A DNA stretch of 34,877 bases from Tenericutes bacterium HGW-Tenericutes-2 (GTDB lineage Bacteria > Bacillota_I > Bacilli_A > Acholeplasmatales > Acholeplasmataceae), in NCBI GenBank assembly GCA_002839095.1, contig PGXL01000016.1, positions 1 through 34,877 of the forward strand, given 5' to 3'. The position numbers and the translations under genes were made by a program. The notes under the pieces were generated by a model. The model ran no database searches. It was not told where the DNA came from and saw nothing but the letters and a program-made list of their open reading frames with translations. Shown one piece after another: positions 1 through 7,158 of the stretch; within the stretch, counting starts at the first letter, position 1; each line of letters begins with the position of its first letter.

Positions 1-48
1 GGTTCAAATAATTTAACTACGCCTTCGCCTTCATTTTACTACCAATGA
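1..48 (+). CDS. Possible 3' end of a gene entering from the left
   Basis: Frame 1 is open from the window edge to a TGA at 46-48, giving 15 residues (GSNNLTTPSPSFYYQ). The other two forward frames stop within 15 bases. This may be the tail of an upstream coding region, but the stretch is too short to identify or to exclude chance. Confidence 0.2.
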   Translation, partial: GSNNLTTPSPSFYYQ

Positions 49-60
49 CTTAAAAATAAA

Positions 61-130
61 AGACTAAGAGATAACTCCTAGTCTCATTATACGAAAAGAG
101 ACTAGAACTGAAAATGGTTCTAGTTTTTTT
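61..130 (+). promoter_or_regulatory. Attenuator-like leader with three mutually exclusive hairpins
   Basis: Three stems compete. Segment 61-70 pairs with 75-84 (9 of 10 bases, loop of 4). Segment 78-85 pairs with 98-105 (8 of 8, loop of 12). Segment 101-108 pairs with 117-124 (8 of 8, loop of 8) and is followed by seven T at 124-130, a standard intrinsic terminator. Forming 78-85/98-105 would prevent the terminator stem. The transposase ribosome binding site follows at about 145-151. The pairing is seen in the sequence; an attenuation role is inferred. Confidence 0.5.
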
Positions 131-159
131 GTTAGAATAGAAAACAAGGAGGTTTTGAG

Positions 160-507
160 ATGAGCGAACGAAAAACACGAAAGCATCCACAATACACGAT
201 TGAGCAAAAAAACGAGATTATTAAAGCATACTTAAGGCAGGAAATTCGTATGCTTGAAGTCACAAAGCGCTATGATATTAACAAAGGTGTGTTTCAAAGA
301 TGGCTCAAACAATATCGACAATTTGGAACAGCGGTTGATGGTCGTGGAAAAGCAACCAAAAACAAATCACCGTATAAAGGAAGACCAAAGAAGATTGATT
401 TTGAATCGATGACTAAAGAGGAACTGATTGAATACATCAAAGTAGGTGAAGAGATAAAAAAAGTGATAGCCTACCTAAGAAAGCAAAGGAAAAATACCAC
501 GTCATAG
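160..507 (+). CDS. IS3-family transposase OrfA (helix-turn-helix protein)
   Basis: This 115-residue protein is the DNA-binding subunit of an IS3-family transposase. Residues 10-60 fit a helix-turn-helix, with a WLKQYRQFG stretch typical of the IS150 group. The lysine-rich middle contains GRPKK, and residues 82-108 are a helical, leucine-zipper-like end (LIEYIKVGEEIKKVIAYL). The ribosome binding site AAGGAGG lies at about 145-151, a good distance from ATG 160. The gene overlaps the orfB frame from 450 to 507, as expected for an OrfAB fusion made by -1 frameshifting. OrfA alone normally acts as a regulator of transposition in this family. Confidence 0.85.
   Translation: MSERKTRKHPQYTIEQKNEIIKAYLRQEIRMLEVTKRYDINKGVFQRWLKQYRQFGTAVDGRGKATKNKSPYKGRPKKIDFESMTKEELIEYIKVGEEIKKVIAYLRKQRKNTTS
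456..463 (+). other. Candidate -1 ribosomal frameshift site
   Basis: Seven A followed by G lie 7 bases after the last stop codon in the orfB frame. In the orfA frame the run reads ATA AAA AAA GTG, so two AAA-reading tRNAs could slip back by one. A-rich slippery sites of this type are established for the IS3 family. The exact site in this element is inferred. Confidence 0.5.
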
Positions 508-1355
508 AAGCCTTTAAAACAAAGCATTCAATTACATATCTATGCAAGCGATTAAAGTGTTCGCGAAGCGGTTATTATGACTGGATAGCCTTAGGTAGGC
601 CACAGTATAAAGCATTCAATCAAGCCCTCAACAACAAAATTCTTGAGATGTATGAAGCAGATCATCGATGGGGGATTGAAAGTATTCAGATGCAGTTAAA
701 AAAAATACACGGTACTTTCGCCACAAAAGCAACCGTGTATCGATACATGAAACTGAATCAAATTCAGTCCATCATCAGGAAGAAGAAAAAGAAATATAGC
801 AAGGTTAATCACCATCAGATTTCTAATCTTCTACAAAGAAATTTTACCACGGAACGATCAAATCAGAAATGGAGTATCGATATATCGTATCTTCCCAATA
901 CACAACAGACGCTGTATCTATGTGCAATTAAAGACCTACATGACAAATATATCATTACGCACAAAGTATCCATGCAGAATGATTTAAAGCTCGTTATAGA
1001 TACCATTAAAGCGGCAGCAAGATATGTGCCTAGAGTTCAACGAAAAGATCTGATTCTACATTCCGATCAAGGTGGGCAGTTTACAAGTAAGACATATCAT
1101 CGATGGTTGAGAAGGTTCGGTATCAAGCATAGCGTATCAGCAAAAGGTAGCTGTGTGGATAATTGTCCGATAGAGTCCTGGTTCAGTGCATTCAAGACAG
1201 AATGTATGTATCTTCATCATCAAATAACAAAAAATCGTATGTTTGAACTTGTAGATGAATATGTAAAGTATTACAATGAAATTAGATTGAGTAAAAAAAC
1301 AAAAGAGCTAACACCCTATGAATATAGGCAATTAACTCTTCAAGTCTCTTTTTAA
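462..1355 (+). CDS. IS3-family transposase OrfB (DDE integrase), made by -1 frameshift
   Basis: This is the catalytic rve-type integrase domain of an IS3-family transposase. An HTH_21-like N-terminal part (SRSGYYDW, then RWGIESIQMQL) precedes the core. The catalytic residues fit DDE: Asp in KWSIDISYLP, Asp in LHSDQGGQF and Glu in NCPIESWFSAF. The reading frame is open from 450 (after TGA 447-449) to TAA 1353-1355 and has no good start at its beginning. ATG 648 would remove the conserved N-terminal part, so synthesis as an OrfAB fusion is likely. The given start assumes slippage on the seven-A run at 456-462; a second, weaker candidate is the A-run at 490-494. Confidence 0.8.
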   Translation, partial: SDSLPKKAKEKYHVIEAFKTKHSITYLCKRLKCSRSGYYDWIALGRPQYKAFNQALNNKILEMYEADHRWGIESIQMQLKKIHGTFATKATVYRYMKLNQIQSIIRKKKKKYSKVNHHQISNLLQRNFTTERSNQKWSIDISYLPNTQQTLYLCAIKDLHDKYIITHKVSMQNDLKLVIDTIKAAARYVPRVQRKDLILHSDQGGQFTSKTYHRWLRRFGIKHSVSAKGSCVDNCPIESWFSAFKTECMYLHHQITKNRMFELVDEYVKYYNEIRLSKKTKELTPYEYRQLTLQVSF

Positions 1356-1395
1356 TGATGTCCGTTTTTAACGAACAGTGTCGCTGGGCCTTTTA

Positions 1396-3015
1396 TTATG
1401 CACTTGCATGAACTGTTTGATTTCTTACTGTTATCACGCTATCGTATAGATGTTTATTCTCTTCGATAATCACGTGGCTTACATTAATAATCGTAACATT
1501 CTTTAAATTGAATAATGATTTTTCTATTTCTTTTACTCTTGCTCGGTCAAGGCTTGCGAATGCTTCATCTAAGAAAATGATATTCGCATTATTGATTAAG
1601 CCTCTCGCAATCGCGATTCTACTCTTTTCTCCACCAGAAATGTTTTTACCATTATCTAAGATCTTATAGTCAAGACCCTCAGGGTTACTATCAATGAAAT
1701 CCTTGAGTCCAGCCTTTTTAATAGCATTCTCTAATTCTTCATCTGAATAGTCCTTATATAATGTTAGATTGTTTCTAATGGTATCTTCAAATAGGAATAT
1801 GTTTTGTTCGATATTTGCGATTCTACCATAGTAATCATTTTTCTTAACGTCCTTTAGGGATACGCCATCAATGATGATTTCACCCTGATTAGGATTGAAG
1901 TATTTTCTTAATAGCCTTAAGACGGTTGATTTCCCACCACCACTTGGACCAATGATCAAATACTTCTTACCTTTTTCAAACTTTAGATTAATATCCTTTA
2001 ATACGGTATGATCGTCATATGCAAATGTAACATTCTTAAATTCAATGTTTTTCTTGAATTCATCAAACGCTTCTGTTTCCACATGCGTTTCTTTATTTAC
2101 CATCGTCTCATCAATTCTCTTGAAGATTGCTTTAACAGATATAATCTTGGGGAAAGATTCAGAAACTGCTTGAATAGGCCATACCAATCGATCGATGTTG
2201 GTTGCAACCACAGCGATGCCTGCAAATGTGATGATGCCTTGAATGGCTAGGTGCGATACGAAAAGCATAACTCCCATAAAGATGATATTAAAGTTGGCAT
2301 TTTGTGCAGCGAAGATGAAAGACATGATTTTATCAATCACATACTTCTTTTGCTGAACGCGCTCACTTTTTTCATAGAAGTTGGTTCTTACTCTTTCTTC
2401 TAAACCGTTATTTTTAATGATGTTGAACGCGGATAATACTTCTTTAACGAATCCATTATAGCTAGCAAACATCTCACTGCGCTCTTTATTATGCTTTTGT
2501 ATAGGTTTGGTGACAATCCCTGATAAGAGTCCATTGATCACCATCACACCAATACCAACGAGTAAGATCATCGGGCTGATCTTTGCAAAGATGATAATCC
2601 CAGTCGCAAAAACAATTGCTGATTCAACGAGTTGTGCAACGCTTAAGAAATAATCGTTTTCAATTAAATTAAAGTCATTGGTTAATGCTGATACATAGGC
2701 TGAATTATTTTCTTTTTGAAATTCATTAATGTTTTTTCCAAATACTAATTTCATATAATCCGTCTTCATATTTGTCATCGCATCTCTTAGAAAGTAATTT
2801 CTAACATATGCATTAAACATTGAAGCTGGAAAAACAAGGACTGCATAGATGATCATTGGAATTGTCGTTGGCCAAAATTGCTCCCAATTTTGATCAATCG
2901 CGATATTAATCATATCAAACATCGCAAACGACAATTGATACGCAACAAATGCACCAACTAAATTCCCAAAGATGACCAAATAAAATTTTCTAAAGTATTT
3001 AAGTCTTTTTTTCAT
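1396..3015 (-). CDS. ABC exporter half-transporter (membrane plus ATPase domain), second of pair
   Basis: This 539-residue protein has about six membrane helices (residues 10-300), then a nucleotide-binding domain. Walker A is GPSGGGKST (about 356-364), the Q-loop lies in IEQNIFLFED, the signature is ISGGE (459-463), Walker B is IIFLDEA (479-485) and the switch His is at 514. All catalytic residues are present. The layout fits an MsbA/LmrCD-like exporter subunit for peptides, lipids or drugs; the substrate cannot be told. ATG 3015 is chosen because GGAGGTGG precedes it by a good distance; a start at 3042 lacks this. The upstream ABC gene stops one base before this start, so the two are surely co-transcribed and probably form a heterodimer. 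No terminator is obvious behind it, where the IS right end abuts. Confidence 0.88.
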   Translation of the reverse strand: MKKRLKYFRKFYLVIFGNLVGAFVAYQLSFAMFDMINIAIDQNWEQFWPTTIPMIIYAVLVFPASMFNAYVRNYFLRDAMTNMKTDYMKLVFGKNINEFQKENNSAYVSALTNDFNLIENDYFLSVAQLVESAIVFATGIIIFAKISPMILLVGIGVMVINGLLSGIVTKPIQKHNKERSEMFASYNGFVKEVLSAFNIIKNNGLEERVRTNFYEKSERVQQKKYVIDKIMSFIFAAQNANFNIIFMGVMLFVSHLAIQGIITFAGIAVVATNIDRLVWPIQAVSESFPKIISVKAIFKRIDETMVNKETHVETEAFDEFKKNIEFKNVTFAYDDHTVLKDINLKFEKGKKYLIIGPSGGGKSTVLRLLRKYFNPNQGEIIIDGVSLKDVKKNDYYGRIANIEQNIFLFEDTIRNNLTLYKDYSDEELENAIKKAGLKDFIDSNPEGLDYKILDNGKNISGGEKSRIAIARGLINNANIIFLDEAFASLDRARVKEIEKSLFNLKNVTIINVSHVIIEENKHLYDSVITVRNQTVHASA

Positions 3016-3016
3016 C

Positions 3017-4663
3017 TTAGGCCACCTCCTCAAAATATTCAATCGCAGGATATTGGTTTAAGTAGCCATCCTTAATTTCTAAGACATAATCATAATGATT
3101 GGTAACCCCTTCAAAATACTTATGACTAATCGCAATCACAGTTTGATCTAAGTTTAGGATGGATTGCTCGATTGCTTTACCTAATTCGTCATTTAAAGCG
3201 GATGTCGCTTCATCGACAAAGAGGATTTCCGACTTTTTGCAAAGTGCTCTAGCAATCGATAGTCTTTGACGTTCACCACCTGATAGATTCTTTCCGTTTT
3301 CACTAATCATTTCATCTAGACCGTTAGGCTGTTGATCGATGAGTTCTTTGAGGCCAGCCATGTGAGCTGCTTCTAATACTAGACTTCGATCGATATCTTT
3401 AAACAGGGCTATGTTTTCCATAAATGTCGCTTCAAAGAGGAAAACATCTTGATAAATATAAGATACCTTATCATTAAAGCTATTTAGCTTAATGTCTTTT
3501 AAATCGATACCATCAACTCTTATGTCACCTTCATATTCATCATAGGCCATCGACAATAGTTTGATGAGTGTTGATTTTCCAGAACCACTGGGACCTTTGA
3601 TTAAGTATTTCTTTCCCTTTTCAATAGTGAAGTCTAGAGACTGAAATACCGTTTTTTGATCATAAGCAAATTTTAAGTCTTTGACTTCAATCGCATGATT
3701 AAAGACAAATTGATTTGGTCTTCCGTTTTTTTCGATTTCGATATGCTCTGGTACTGTAATCTTATCAAAGATTGCTTTAGATGATTTAATCGTATTGATT
3801 AAAGGTAGGATGGTAATCAGCGGAAATAGTGAATTGGATGCAAGCGTAATCGTTAAGAATAACTCGCCATATCCTACCCTAACTGAATCTGGACGATACA
3901 TCAATAAGATGATGAGACCAAACATGATCATCGTTCCAAATGCTTGATTCGAATTCTCTTGAAGCAATCTAAATAGATTAAACTTCATTTTCCCATTTTC
4001 AAGTGTTTTAATTTGTGCCTTACTTTTCACAAGGAACTTGTCTTCAATATTGTTCAATTTCAATATTTCAAGACCATTAAACGTATTGGATATATCTACC
4101 GTAAACTTTTCGTTTTCAGTGGAAACCGCTTCTTGAAGCTTTATGGTCTTTTTCTCATAGAGCTTACTGACCCCAAGGAGTATCCATGATAGGGTAAAGA
4201 TAATTAAACCAATTTGCCAGTTAACTACAAAGAGTATTGCCATCGTTACGATGTAATAACCAAATCTAAAAATAACATTAATTAAAGCTAAGAAGAAATT
4301 ATTCTCAAATGTGTTAATATCGTTCATTAAATTTGAAATATATACATCTCTAGACTTCTTAGAGAAGTTTCGATAGTTCATGTTTAAGATTTTATCAAAT
4401 GCTCGAACACGAATCTTTAGTAGGATGTCACGCATGAATGCAATACGCATCATGCGAGATGCAATAAAAAACAGTGCACTTAAGATTAGAAATCCAATCA
4501 CTACATAAATCGTTAGCCGAAAGAATTCCGGTGTTTGTCTTTCAACTGTCTCAACGATCATTGCTAGCGTAAACATTTGCATCAACTGTGTAACTACAGG
4601 TATGAAACATGCTAGCACGTAAATCGTGAACATTTTTTTATTTTCTAATAACATTTCTTTCAT
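3017..4663 (-). CDS. ABC exporter half-transporter (membrane plus ATPase domain), first of pair
   Basis: This 548-residue protein has an exporter-type membrane domain (about residues 10-300) fused to an ATPase. Walker A is GPSGSGKST (357-365), the Q-loop lies in IYQDVFLFEA, the signature is LSGGERQR (from 460), Walker B is ILFVDEATSAL (from 480) and the switch His is at 514. It differs clearly in sequence from its downstream partner, which suggests a heterodimeric exporter. ATG 4663 has GGGAGA seven bases upstream; a TTG at 4678 would place the ribosome site inside the gene. The gene lies 69 bases downstream of the HAAS-DUF4097 gene, and the gap carries a perfect 10-bp inverted repeat. The PadR-HAAS neighbourhood suggests export linked to envelope state. 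Confidence 0.88.
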   Translation of the reverse strand: MKEMLLENKKMFTIYVLACFIPVVTQLMQMFTLAMIVETVERQTPEFFRLTIYVVIGFLILSALFFIASRMMRIAFMRDILLKIRVRAFDKILNMNYRNFSKKSRDVYISNLMNDINTFENNFFLALINVIFRFGYYIVTMAILFVVNWQIGLIIFTLSWILLGVSKLYEKKTIKLQEAVSTENEKFTVDISNTFNGLEILKLNNIEDKFLVKSKAQIKTLENGKMKFNLFRLLQENSNQAFGTMIMFGLIILLMYRPDSVRVGYGELFLTITLASNSLFPLITILPLINTIKSSKAIFDKITVPEHIEIEKNGRPNQFVFNHAIEVKDLKFAYDQKTVFQSLDFTIEKGKKYLIKGPSGSGKSTLIKLLSMAYDEYEGDIRVDGIDLKDIKLNSFNDKVSYIYQDVFLFEATFMENIALFKDIDRSLVLEAAHMAGLKELIDQQPNGLDEMISENGKNLSGGERQRLSIARALCKKSEILFVDEATSALNDELGKAIEQSILNLDQTVIAISHKYFEGVTNHYDYVLEIKDGYLNQYPAIEYFEEVA

Positions 4664-4681
4664 GCGATCATCTCCCAATCA

Positions 4682-4732
4682 CATTTTATTCCTAATGATT
4701 TATGTTTTTCGAATAAAATGCTTTATCATTTT
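4682..4732 (-). promoter_or_regulatory. Perfect 10-bp inverted repeat with an alternative hairpin before the ABC genes
   Basis: The segment 4682-4691 (cattttattc) is the exact reverse complement of 4711-4720, with a 19-base loop. The inner part of the second arm (4715-4720) can instead pair with 4727-4732 across a 6-base loop. The element sits just upstream of the ABC ribosome binding site. No T-run follows on the minus strand, so it is not a plain terminator. It could be an operator, a processing site or a switch between structures. Confidence 0.45.
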
Positions 4733-5698
4733 CTAATTTTTAATAACTACCTTACCTGATACTGATTTACTTTTAACATCATCTATCTTTTTATCTTCAG
4801 ATGTATTATGAATTGTCACGTCACCTGATACTGATTTTAATGACAGTTTTTCTGGATAGAACTCAGTTCCCTTTAAGTCTCCACTTACAGAACTAAATTC
4901 ACAAGTCTTACCACCTGATGAGTTTTCAATCTTTACATCACCAGAGACTGTATTTAATCTAATATTACCTAAAAAATCTACATGATTCATAAATAGATCC
5001 CCACTGACTTGAGATGATGCAAGCGTCTCAATTTGTGAATTGCTTACATGCATATCGCCTGAAACAGTATTCCACTTCGCAACATCTAATTTCACATTGG
5101 TAAGTGTTACATCACCACTCGTTGTTGATAGGGTGAAATCTTTGCTTGTTAAGTTTAGTACCTTTAGATTGGAGCTGACTCCCTTTAAAGAGAAGTTTTT
5201 AATGATTGATGTCTTTGGTACTTCGACAATAAAGTTCATTTCATCTGTATAAGATCTCATGAATAAAAATCCGATTTTCTTTGGTGCAGCAATCTTAAAA
5301 ACATTATCATCAAAAGAAATTTCATAATCCTCAATTTTTGCTTTACCTTGATAATAGACTCTTATAGAATCATCTTCTGATGCTTGATAGGTTATGTTTT
5401 CTGAGACCAATGAACTATCAATGTCTAAGGTAGCTGATTTCACTGTGAATGTCTTATATAATTGATAATTGTCATATTTGGTTTGCTTCGCTTCAACTCT
5501 TTCACCGCTAGTATCAGCAAGCTCATCTGCTAAAGATACTGGGTCACCGAATCTTGAATTCAGTTCTTCTTCTGATAATCCCTGTGCTAGCGCACTTTGA
5601 ATCATCTCTTCATGATCTGCTAGGATTTCTTCGATATCCTCGCTACTTAAGTTTCGTTTCTGAAGTTCTTTCTTTAAATCTTCTAAAAATTTCTTCAT
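4733..5698 (-). CDS. HAAS-domain (DUF1700-like) protein with DUF4097 beta-repeat region
   Basis: Residues 1-64 match the HAAS/DUF1700 pattern (MKKFLEDLKKEL, then GLSEEELNSRFGDP and ADEL). The rest is a DUF4097-type beta-repeat with seven copies of an SGD/SGK motif every 19-23 residues (TTSGDVTL, TVSGDMHV, QVSGDLFM, TVSGDVKI, SVSGDLKG, SVSGDVTI, SVSGKVVI). In relatives a membrane helix often sits between the two parts; none is visible here and there is no signal peptide, so the 321-residue protein looks cytoplasmic. ATG 5698 is preceded by AGGAGG eight bases upstream; the start at 5749 is not. The first 56 bases lie inside the padR gene, so translation is probably coupled. PadR, HAAS and ABC genes commonly occur together in Firmicutes, suggesting a sensing or adaptor role. 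Confidence 0.8.
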   Translation of the reverse strand: MKKFLEDLKKELQKRNLSSEDIEEILADHEEMIQSALAQGLSEEELNSRFGDPVSLADELADTSGERVEAKQTKYDNYQLYKTFTVKSATLDIDSSLVSENITYQASEDDSIRVYYQGKAKIEDYEISFDDNVFKIAAPKKIGFLFMRSYTDEMNFIVEVPKTSIIKNFSLKGVSSNLKVLNLTSKDFTLSTTSGDVTLTNVKLDVAKWNTVSGDMHVSNSQIETLASSQVSGDLFMNHVDFLGNIRLNTVSGDVKIENSSGGKTCEFSSVSGDLKGTEFYPEKLSLKSVSGDVTIHNTSEDKKIDDVKSKSVSGKVVIKN

Positions 5699-6017
5699 TC
5701 TTTTTTCCTCCTTGGTTAATAACGTGGTAAACACCACCAATAAACTCATCCCATTCTTCTCTTAGCTTTAAATAATAGATGAATCCCTTCTCAGTCATCT
5801 GATAGTACTTGCGCGGAGCACCTTCATTTGACTCTTCTAAATAGGTTTGAAAATAATTCTCAGTTGTTAATCTTCTTAAAATAGGGTAAATCGTGTTCTC
5901 ATTGACATTGATGTGTTCGGATAGCTGATTAATGATTTCATAACCATAATTATCCTTTTCCACTAAGACCGATAAAACACAGAGTTCAATGATTCCACGT
6001 TTAAACTGTGCATTCAT
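5643..6017 (-). CDS. PadR-family transcriptional regulator
   Basis: This 124-residue winged-helix protein matches the PadR family: the N-terminal FKRGIIELCVLSVL, the YGYEIINQL helix, the ENTIYPILRRLTTENYF recognition region and the wing EGAPRKYYQMTEKG. A short C-terminal helix follows (WDEFIGGVYHVI). PadR repressors usually control their own operon and a nearby transporter, here the HAAS protein and the ABC pair. GGGAG lies seven bases before ATG 6017, and a consensus promoter is directly upstream. Its last 56 bases overlap the start of the HAAS gene in another frame. The ligand or signal is unknown. Confidence 0.88.
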   Translation of the reverse strand: MNAQFKRGIIELCVLSVLVEKDNYGYEIINQLSEHINVNENTIYPILRRLTTENYFQTYLEESNEGAPRKYYQMTEKGFIYYLKLREEWDEFIGGVYHVINQGGKKNEEIFRRFKERTSETKLK

Positions 6018-6038
6018 AGTATCACTCCCTTCGACACA

Positions 6039-6067
6039 ATTATAACACAGTACTATTCGTCACACAA
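6039..6067 (-). promoter_or_regulatory. Promoter of the padR-HAAS-ABC cluster
   Basis: On the minus strand, TTGTGT (6062-6067) and TATAAT (6039-6044) are 17 bases apart, 22 bases before the padR start. The spacer contains AGTACT, a small palindrome that could form part of a PadR operator; that is inference. Confidence 0.55.
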
Positions 6068-6120
6068 TACCTAAATGCATTTTTTTATTTGAAAGTTTTT
6101 TTAAGTTTACTTAACAAAAT

Positions 6121-6153
6121 AAAAAAGGTGTTGCACGAAAATCATGCACCACC
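6121..6153 (-). terminator. Intrinsic terminator of the tandem membrane-protein genes
   Basis: The arms 6127-6135 (ggtgttgca) and 6145-6153 (tgcaccacc) pair with one mismatch. On the minus strand the stem is followed by six T (6126-6121) and further T-rich sequence. Confidence 0.75.
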
Positions 6154-6173
6154 AACTATAAATTTAATATTCT

Positions 6174-7112
6174 TTAAATAATCATTAAAAATGATTGACT
6201 AATAATGAGCCATGCGAATAAACCTGAAATAATCAGGGTCACCACTAAAATAATCCAATATTTTTTTCTTGTGTCTTTTTGGGCTAAGAAGAAAAAATTA
6301 ATTAAATTCCAAACCAAGAATAACAGGGTTATCCATAAAACAGCAATCTGCCATGTAGAAAGCAATCTTCTAATATAGACAAAATAAATCAAGAATACAC
6401 CTAAAATAATATAGAGCGAATCAAAAATCATTGTCCCTATGGGTTTTTTGTACTTGATTTCAAGCAATGAAGAAAGACCTGTTTTGATAAGCCAGATCAA
6501 CGCTCCCATAAAAACTAATAAAAACGCAGCAGCAACTATCATGAGTAGAAAAAACAGAGCTGCAAAAACACCAATGGTTTCAGTTGGTCCTAATTGAAAA
6601 AACTCTAAGTTTGCATAATCTATCTCATAACTACGACTATAATACGAATCTTGATTAGGATCATTATGCAAAAAAAGCTGTGAGGTTGCTAGTATAGTTC
6701 CATCTGTTTTAAACATAATGAGTCTTAAATATGTAATACTATCCTCTGCCCTAAACTCATTATTATAAAAAATTACATTTCCACTTTCAGAAATAATAGT
6801 CCCTTGTACGAATGCTAGATAACTCATTTCATTATCGTCTTCAAGGTGTGTATAACTTTCATAATTTGGATATATCGCTTTATATTCTTCACTAATGGAT
6901 GAATATGTCTGATATTCATTGAAATCCGATTTAAGAACCATCAGTTCAACATGAATATCTTCTATATCTATACCATCATTTGAATCATAACCGATAACAA
7001 TAGTAATGCCTCGTTCCATGTCGATTGAAGCATTAGATTCAAGCCTTAAATTTAAAAATATAAATACAGTGCTAATTAGAAGAATAAAAATAGTTACTTT
7101 TTTAATTTTCAT
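6174..7112 (-). CDS. Membrane protein with an extracellular domain and four C-terminal helices (copy 2)
   Basis: I do not recognise a named family. The 312-residue protein has an N-terminal hydrophobic segment (signal anchor or signal peptide), then about 150 residues likely outside the cell, then four membrane helices from about residue 180 to the end. The outer part holds DIHVELMVLKSDF, HLEDDNEMSYLAF and SITYLRLIMFKTDGTILA, which are also found in the gene next to it, so the two are tandem paralogues. The C-terminal part shares WN..N.F.L followed by RKKY. ATG 7112 is chosen because GGGGG lies five bases upstream; the ATG at 7124 overlaps that G-run. A more distant relative with the same layout lies at 19387-20343. 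A sensing or adhesion role is possible but unproven. Confidence 0.7.
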   Translation of the reverse strand: MKIKKVTIFILLISTVFIFLNLRLESNASIDMERGITIVIGYDSNDGIDIEDIHVELMVLKSDFNEYQTYSSISEEYKAIYPNYESYTHLEDDNEMSYLAFVQGTIISESGNVIFYNNEFRAEDSITYLRLIMFKTDGTILATSQLFLHNDPNQDSYYSRSYEIDYANLEFFQLGPTETIGVFAALFFLLMIVAAAFLLVFMGALIWLIKTGLSSLLEIKYKKPIGTMIFDSLYIILGVFLIYFVYIRRLLSTWQIAVLWITLLFLVWNLINFFFLAQKDTRKKYWIILVVTLIISGLFAWLIISQSFLMII

Positions 7113-7158
7113 ATGATCCCCCATTATGAAACTTCTTGTTCATACTCTATCATTATAT

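Larger units (their letters stand above)
101..1378 (+). mobile_element. IS3-family (IS150-like) insertion sequence, approximate limits
   Basis: A helix-turn-helix orfA and an overlapping DDE-integrase orfB in the -1 frame are the standard IS3-family layout. The ends are uncertain. The left block at about 99-120 (gactagaactgaaaatgg) loosely resembles the reverse complement of the right block at about 1357-1377 (gacactgttcgttaaaaacgg), which could be the imperfect terminal inverted repeat. No clear target duplication was found. Both reading frames look intact, so the element may be active. Confidence 0.6.

Noticed and set aside
3016-3042. Longer start of the second ABC half-transporter
   Set aside because: It overlaps the end of the upstream gene; GGAGGTGG directly precedes ATG 3015.
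1396-4663. Idea that one ATPase of the ABC pair is degenerate, as in many heterodimers
   Set aside because: Walker A, signature, Walker B with catalytic Glu and the switch His are intact in both.
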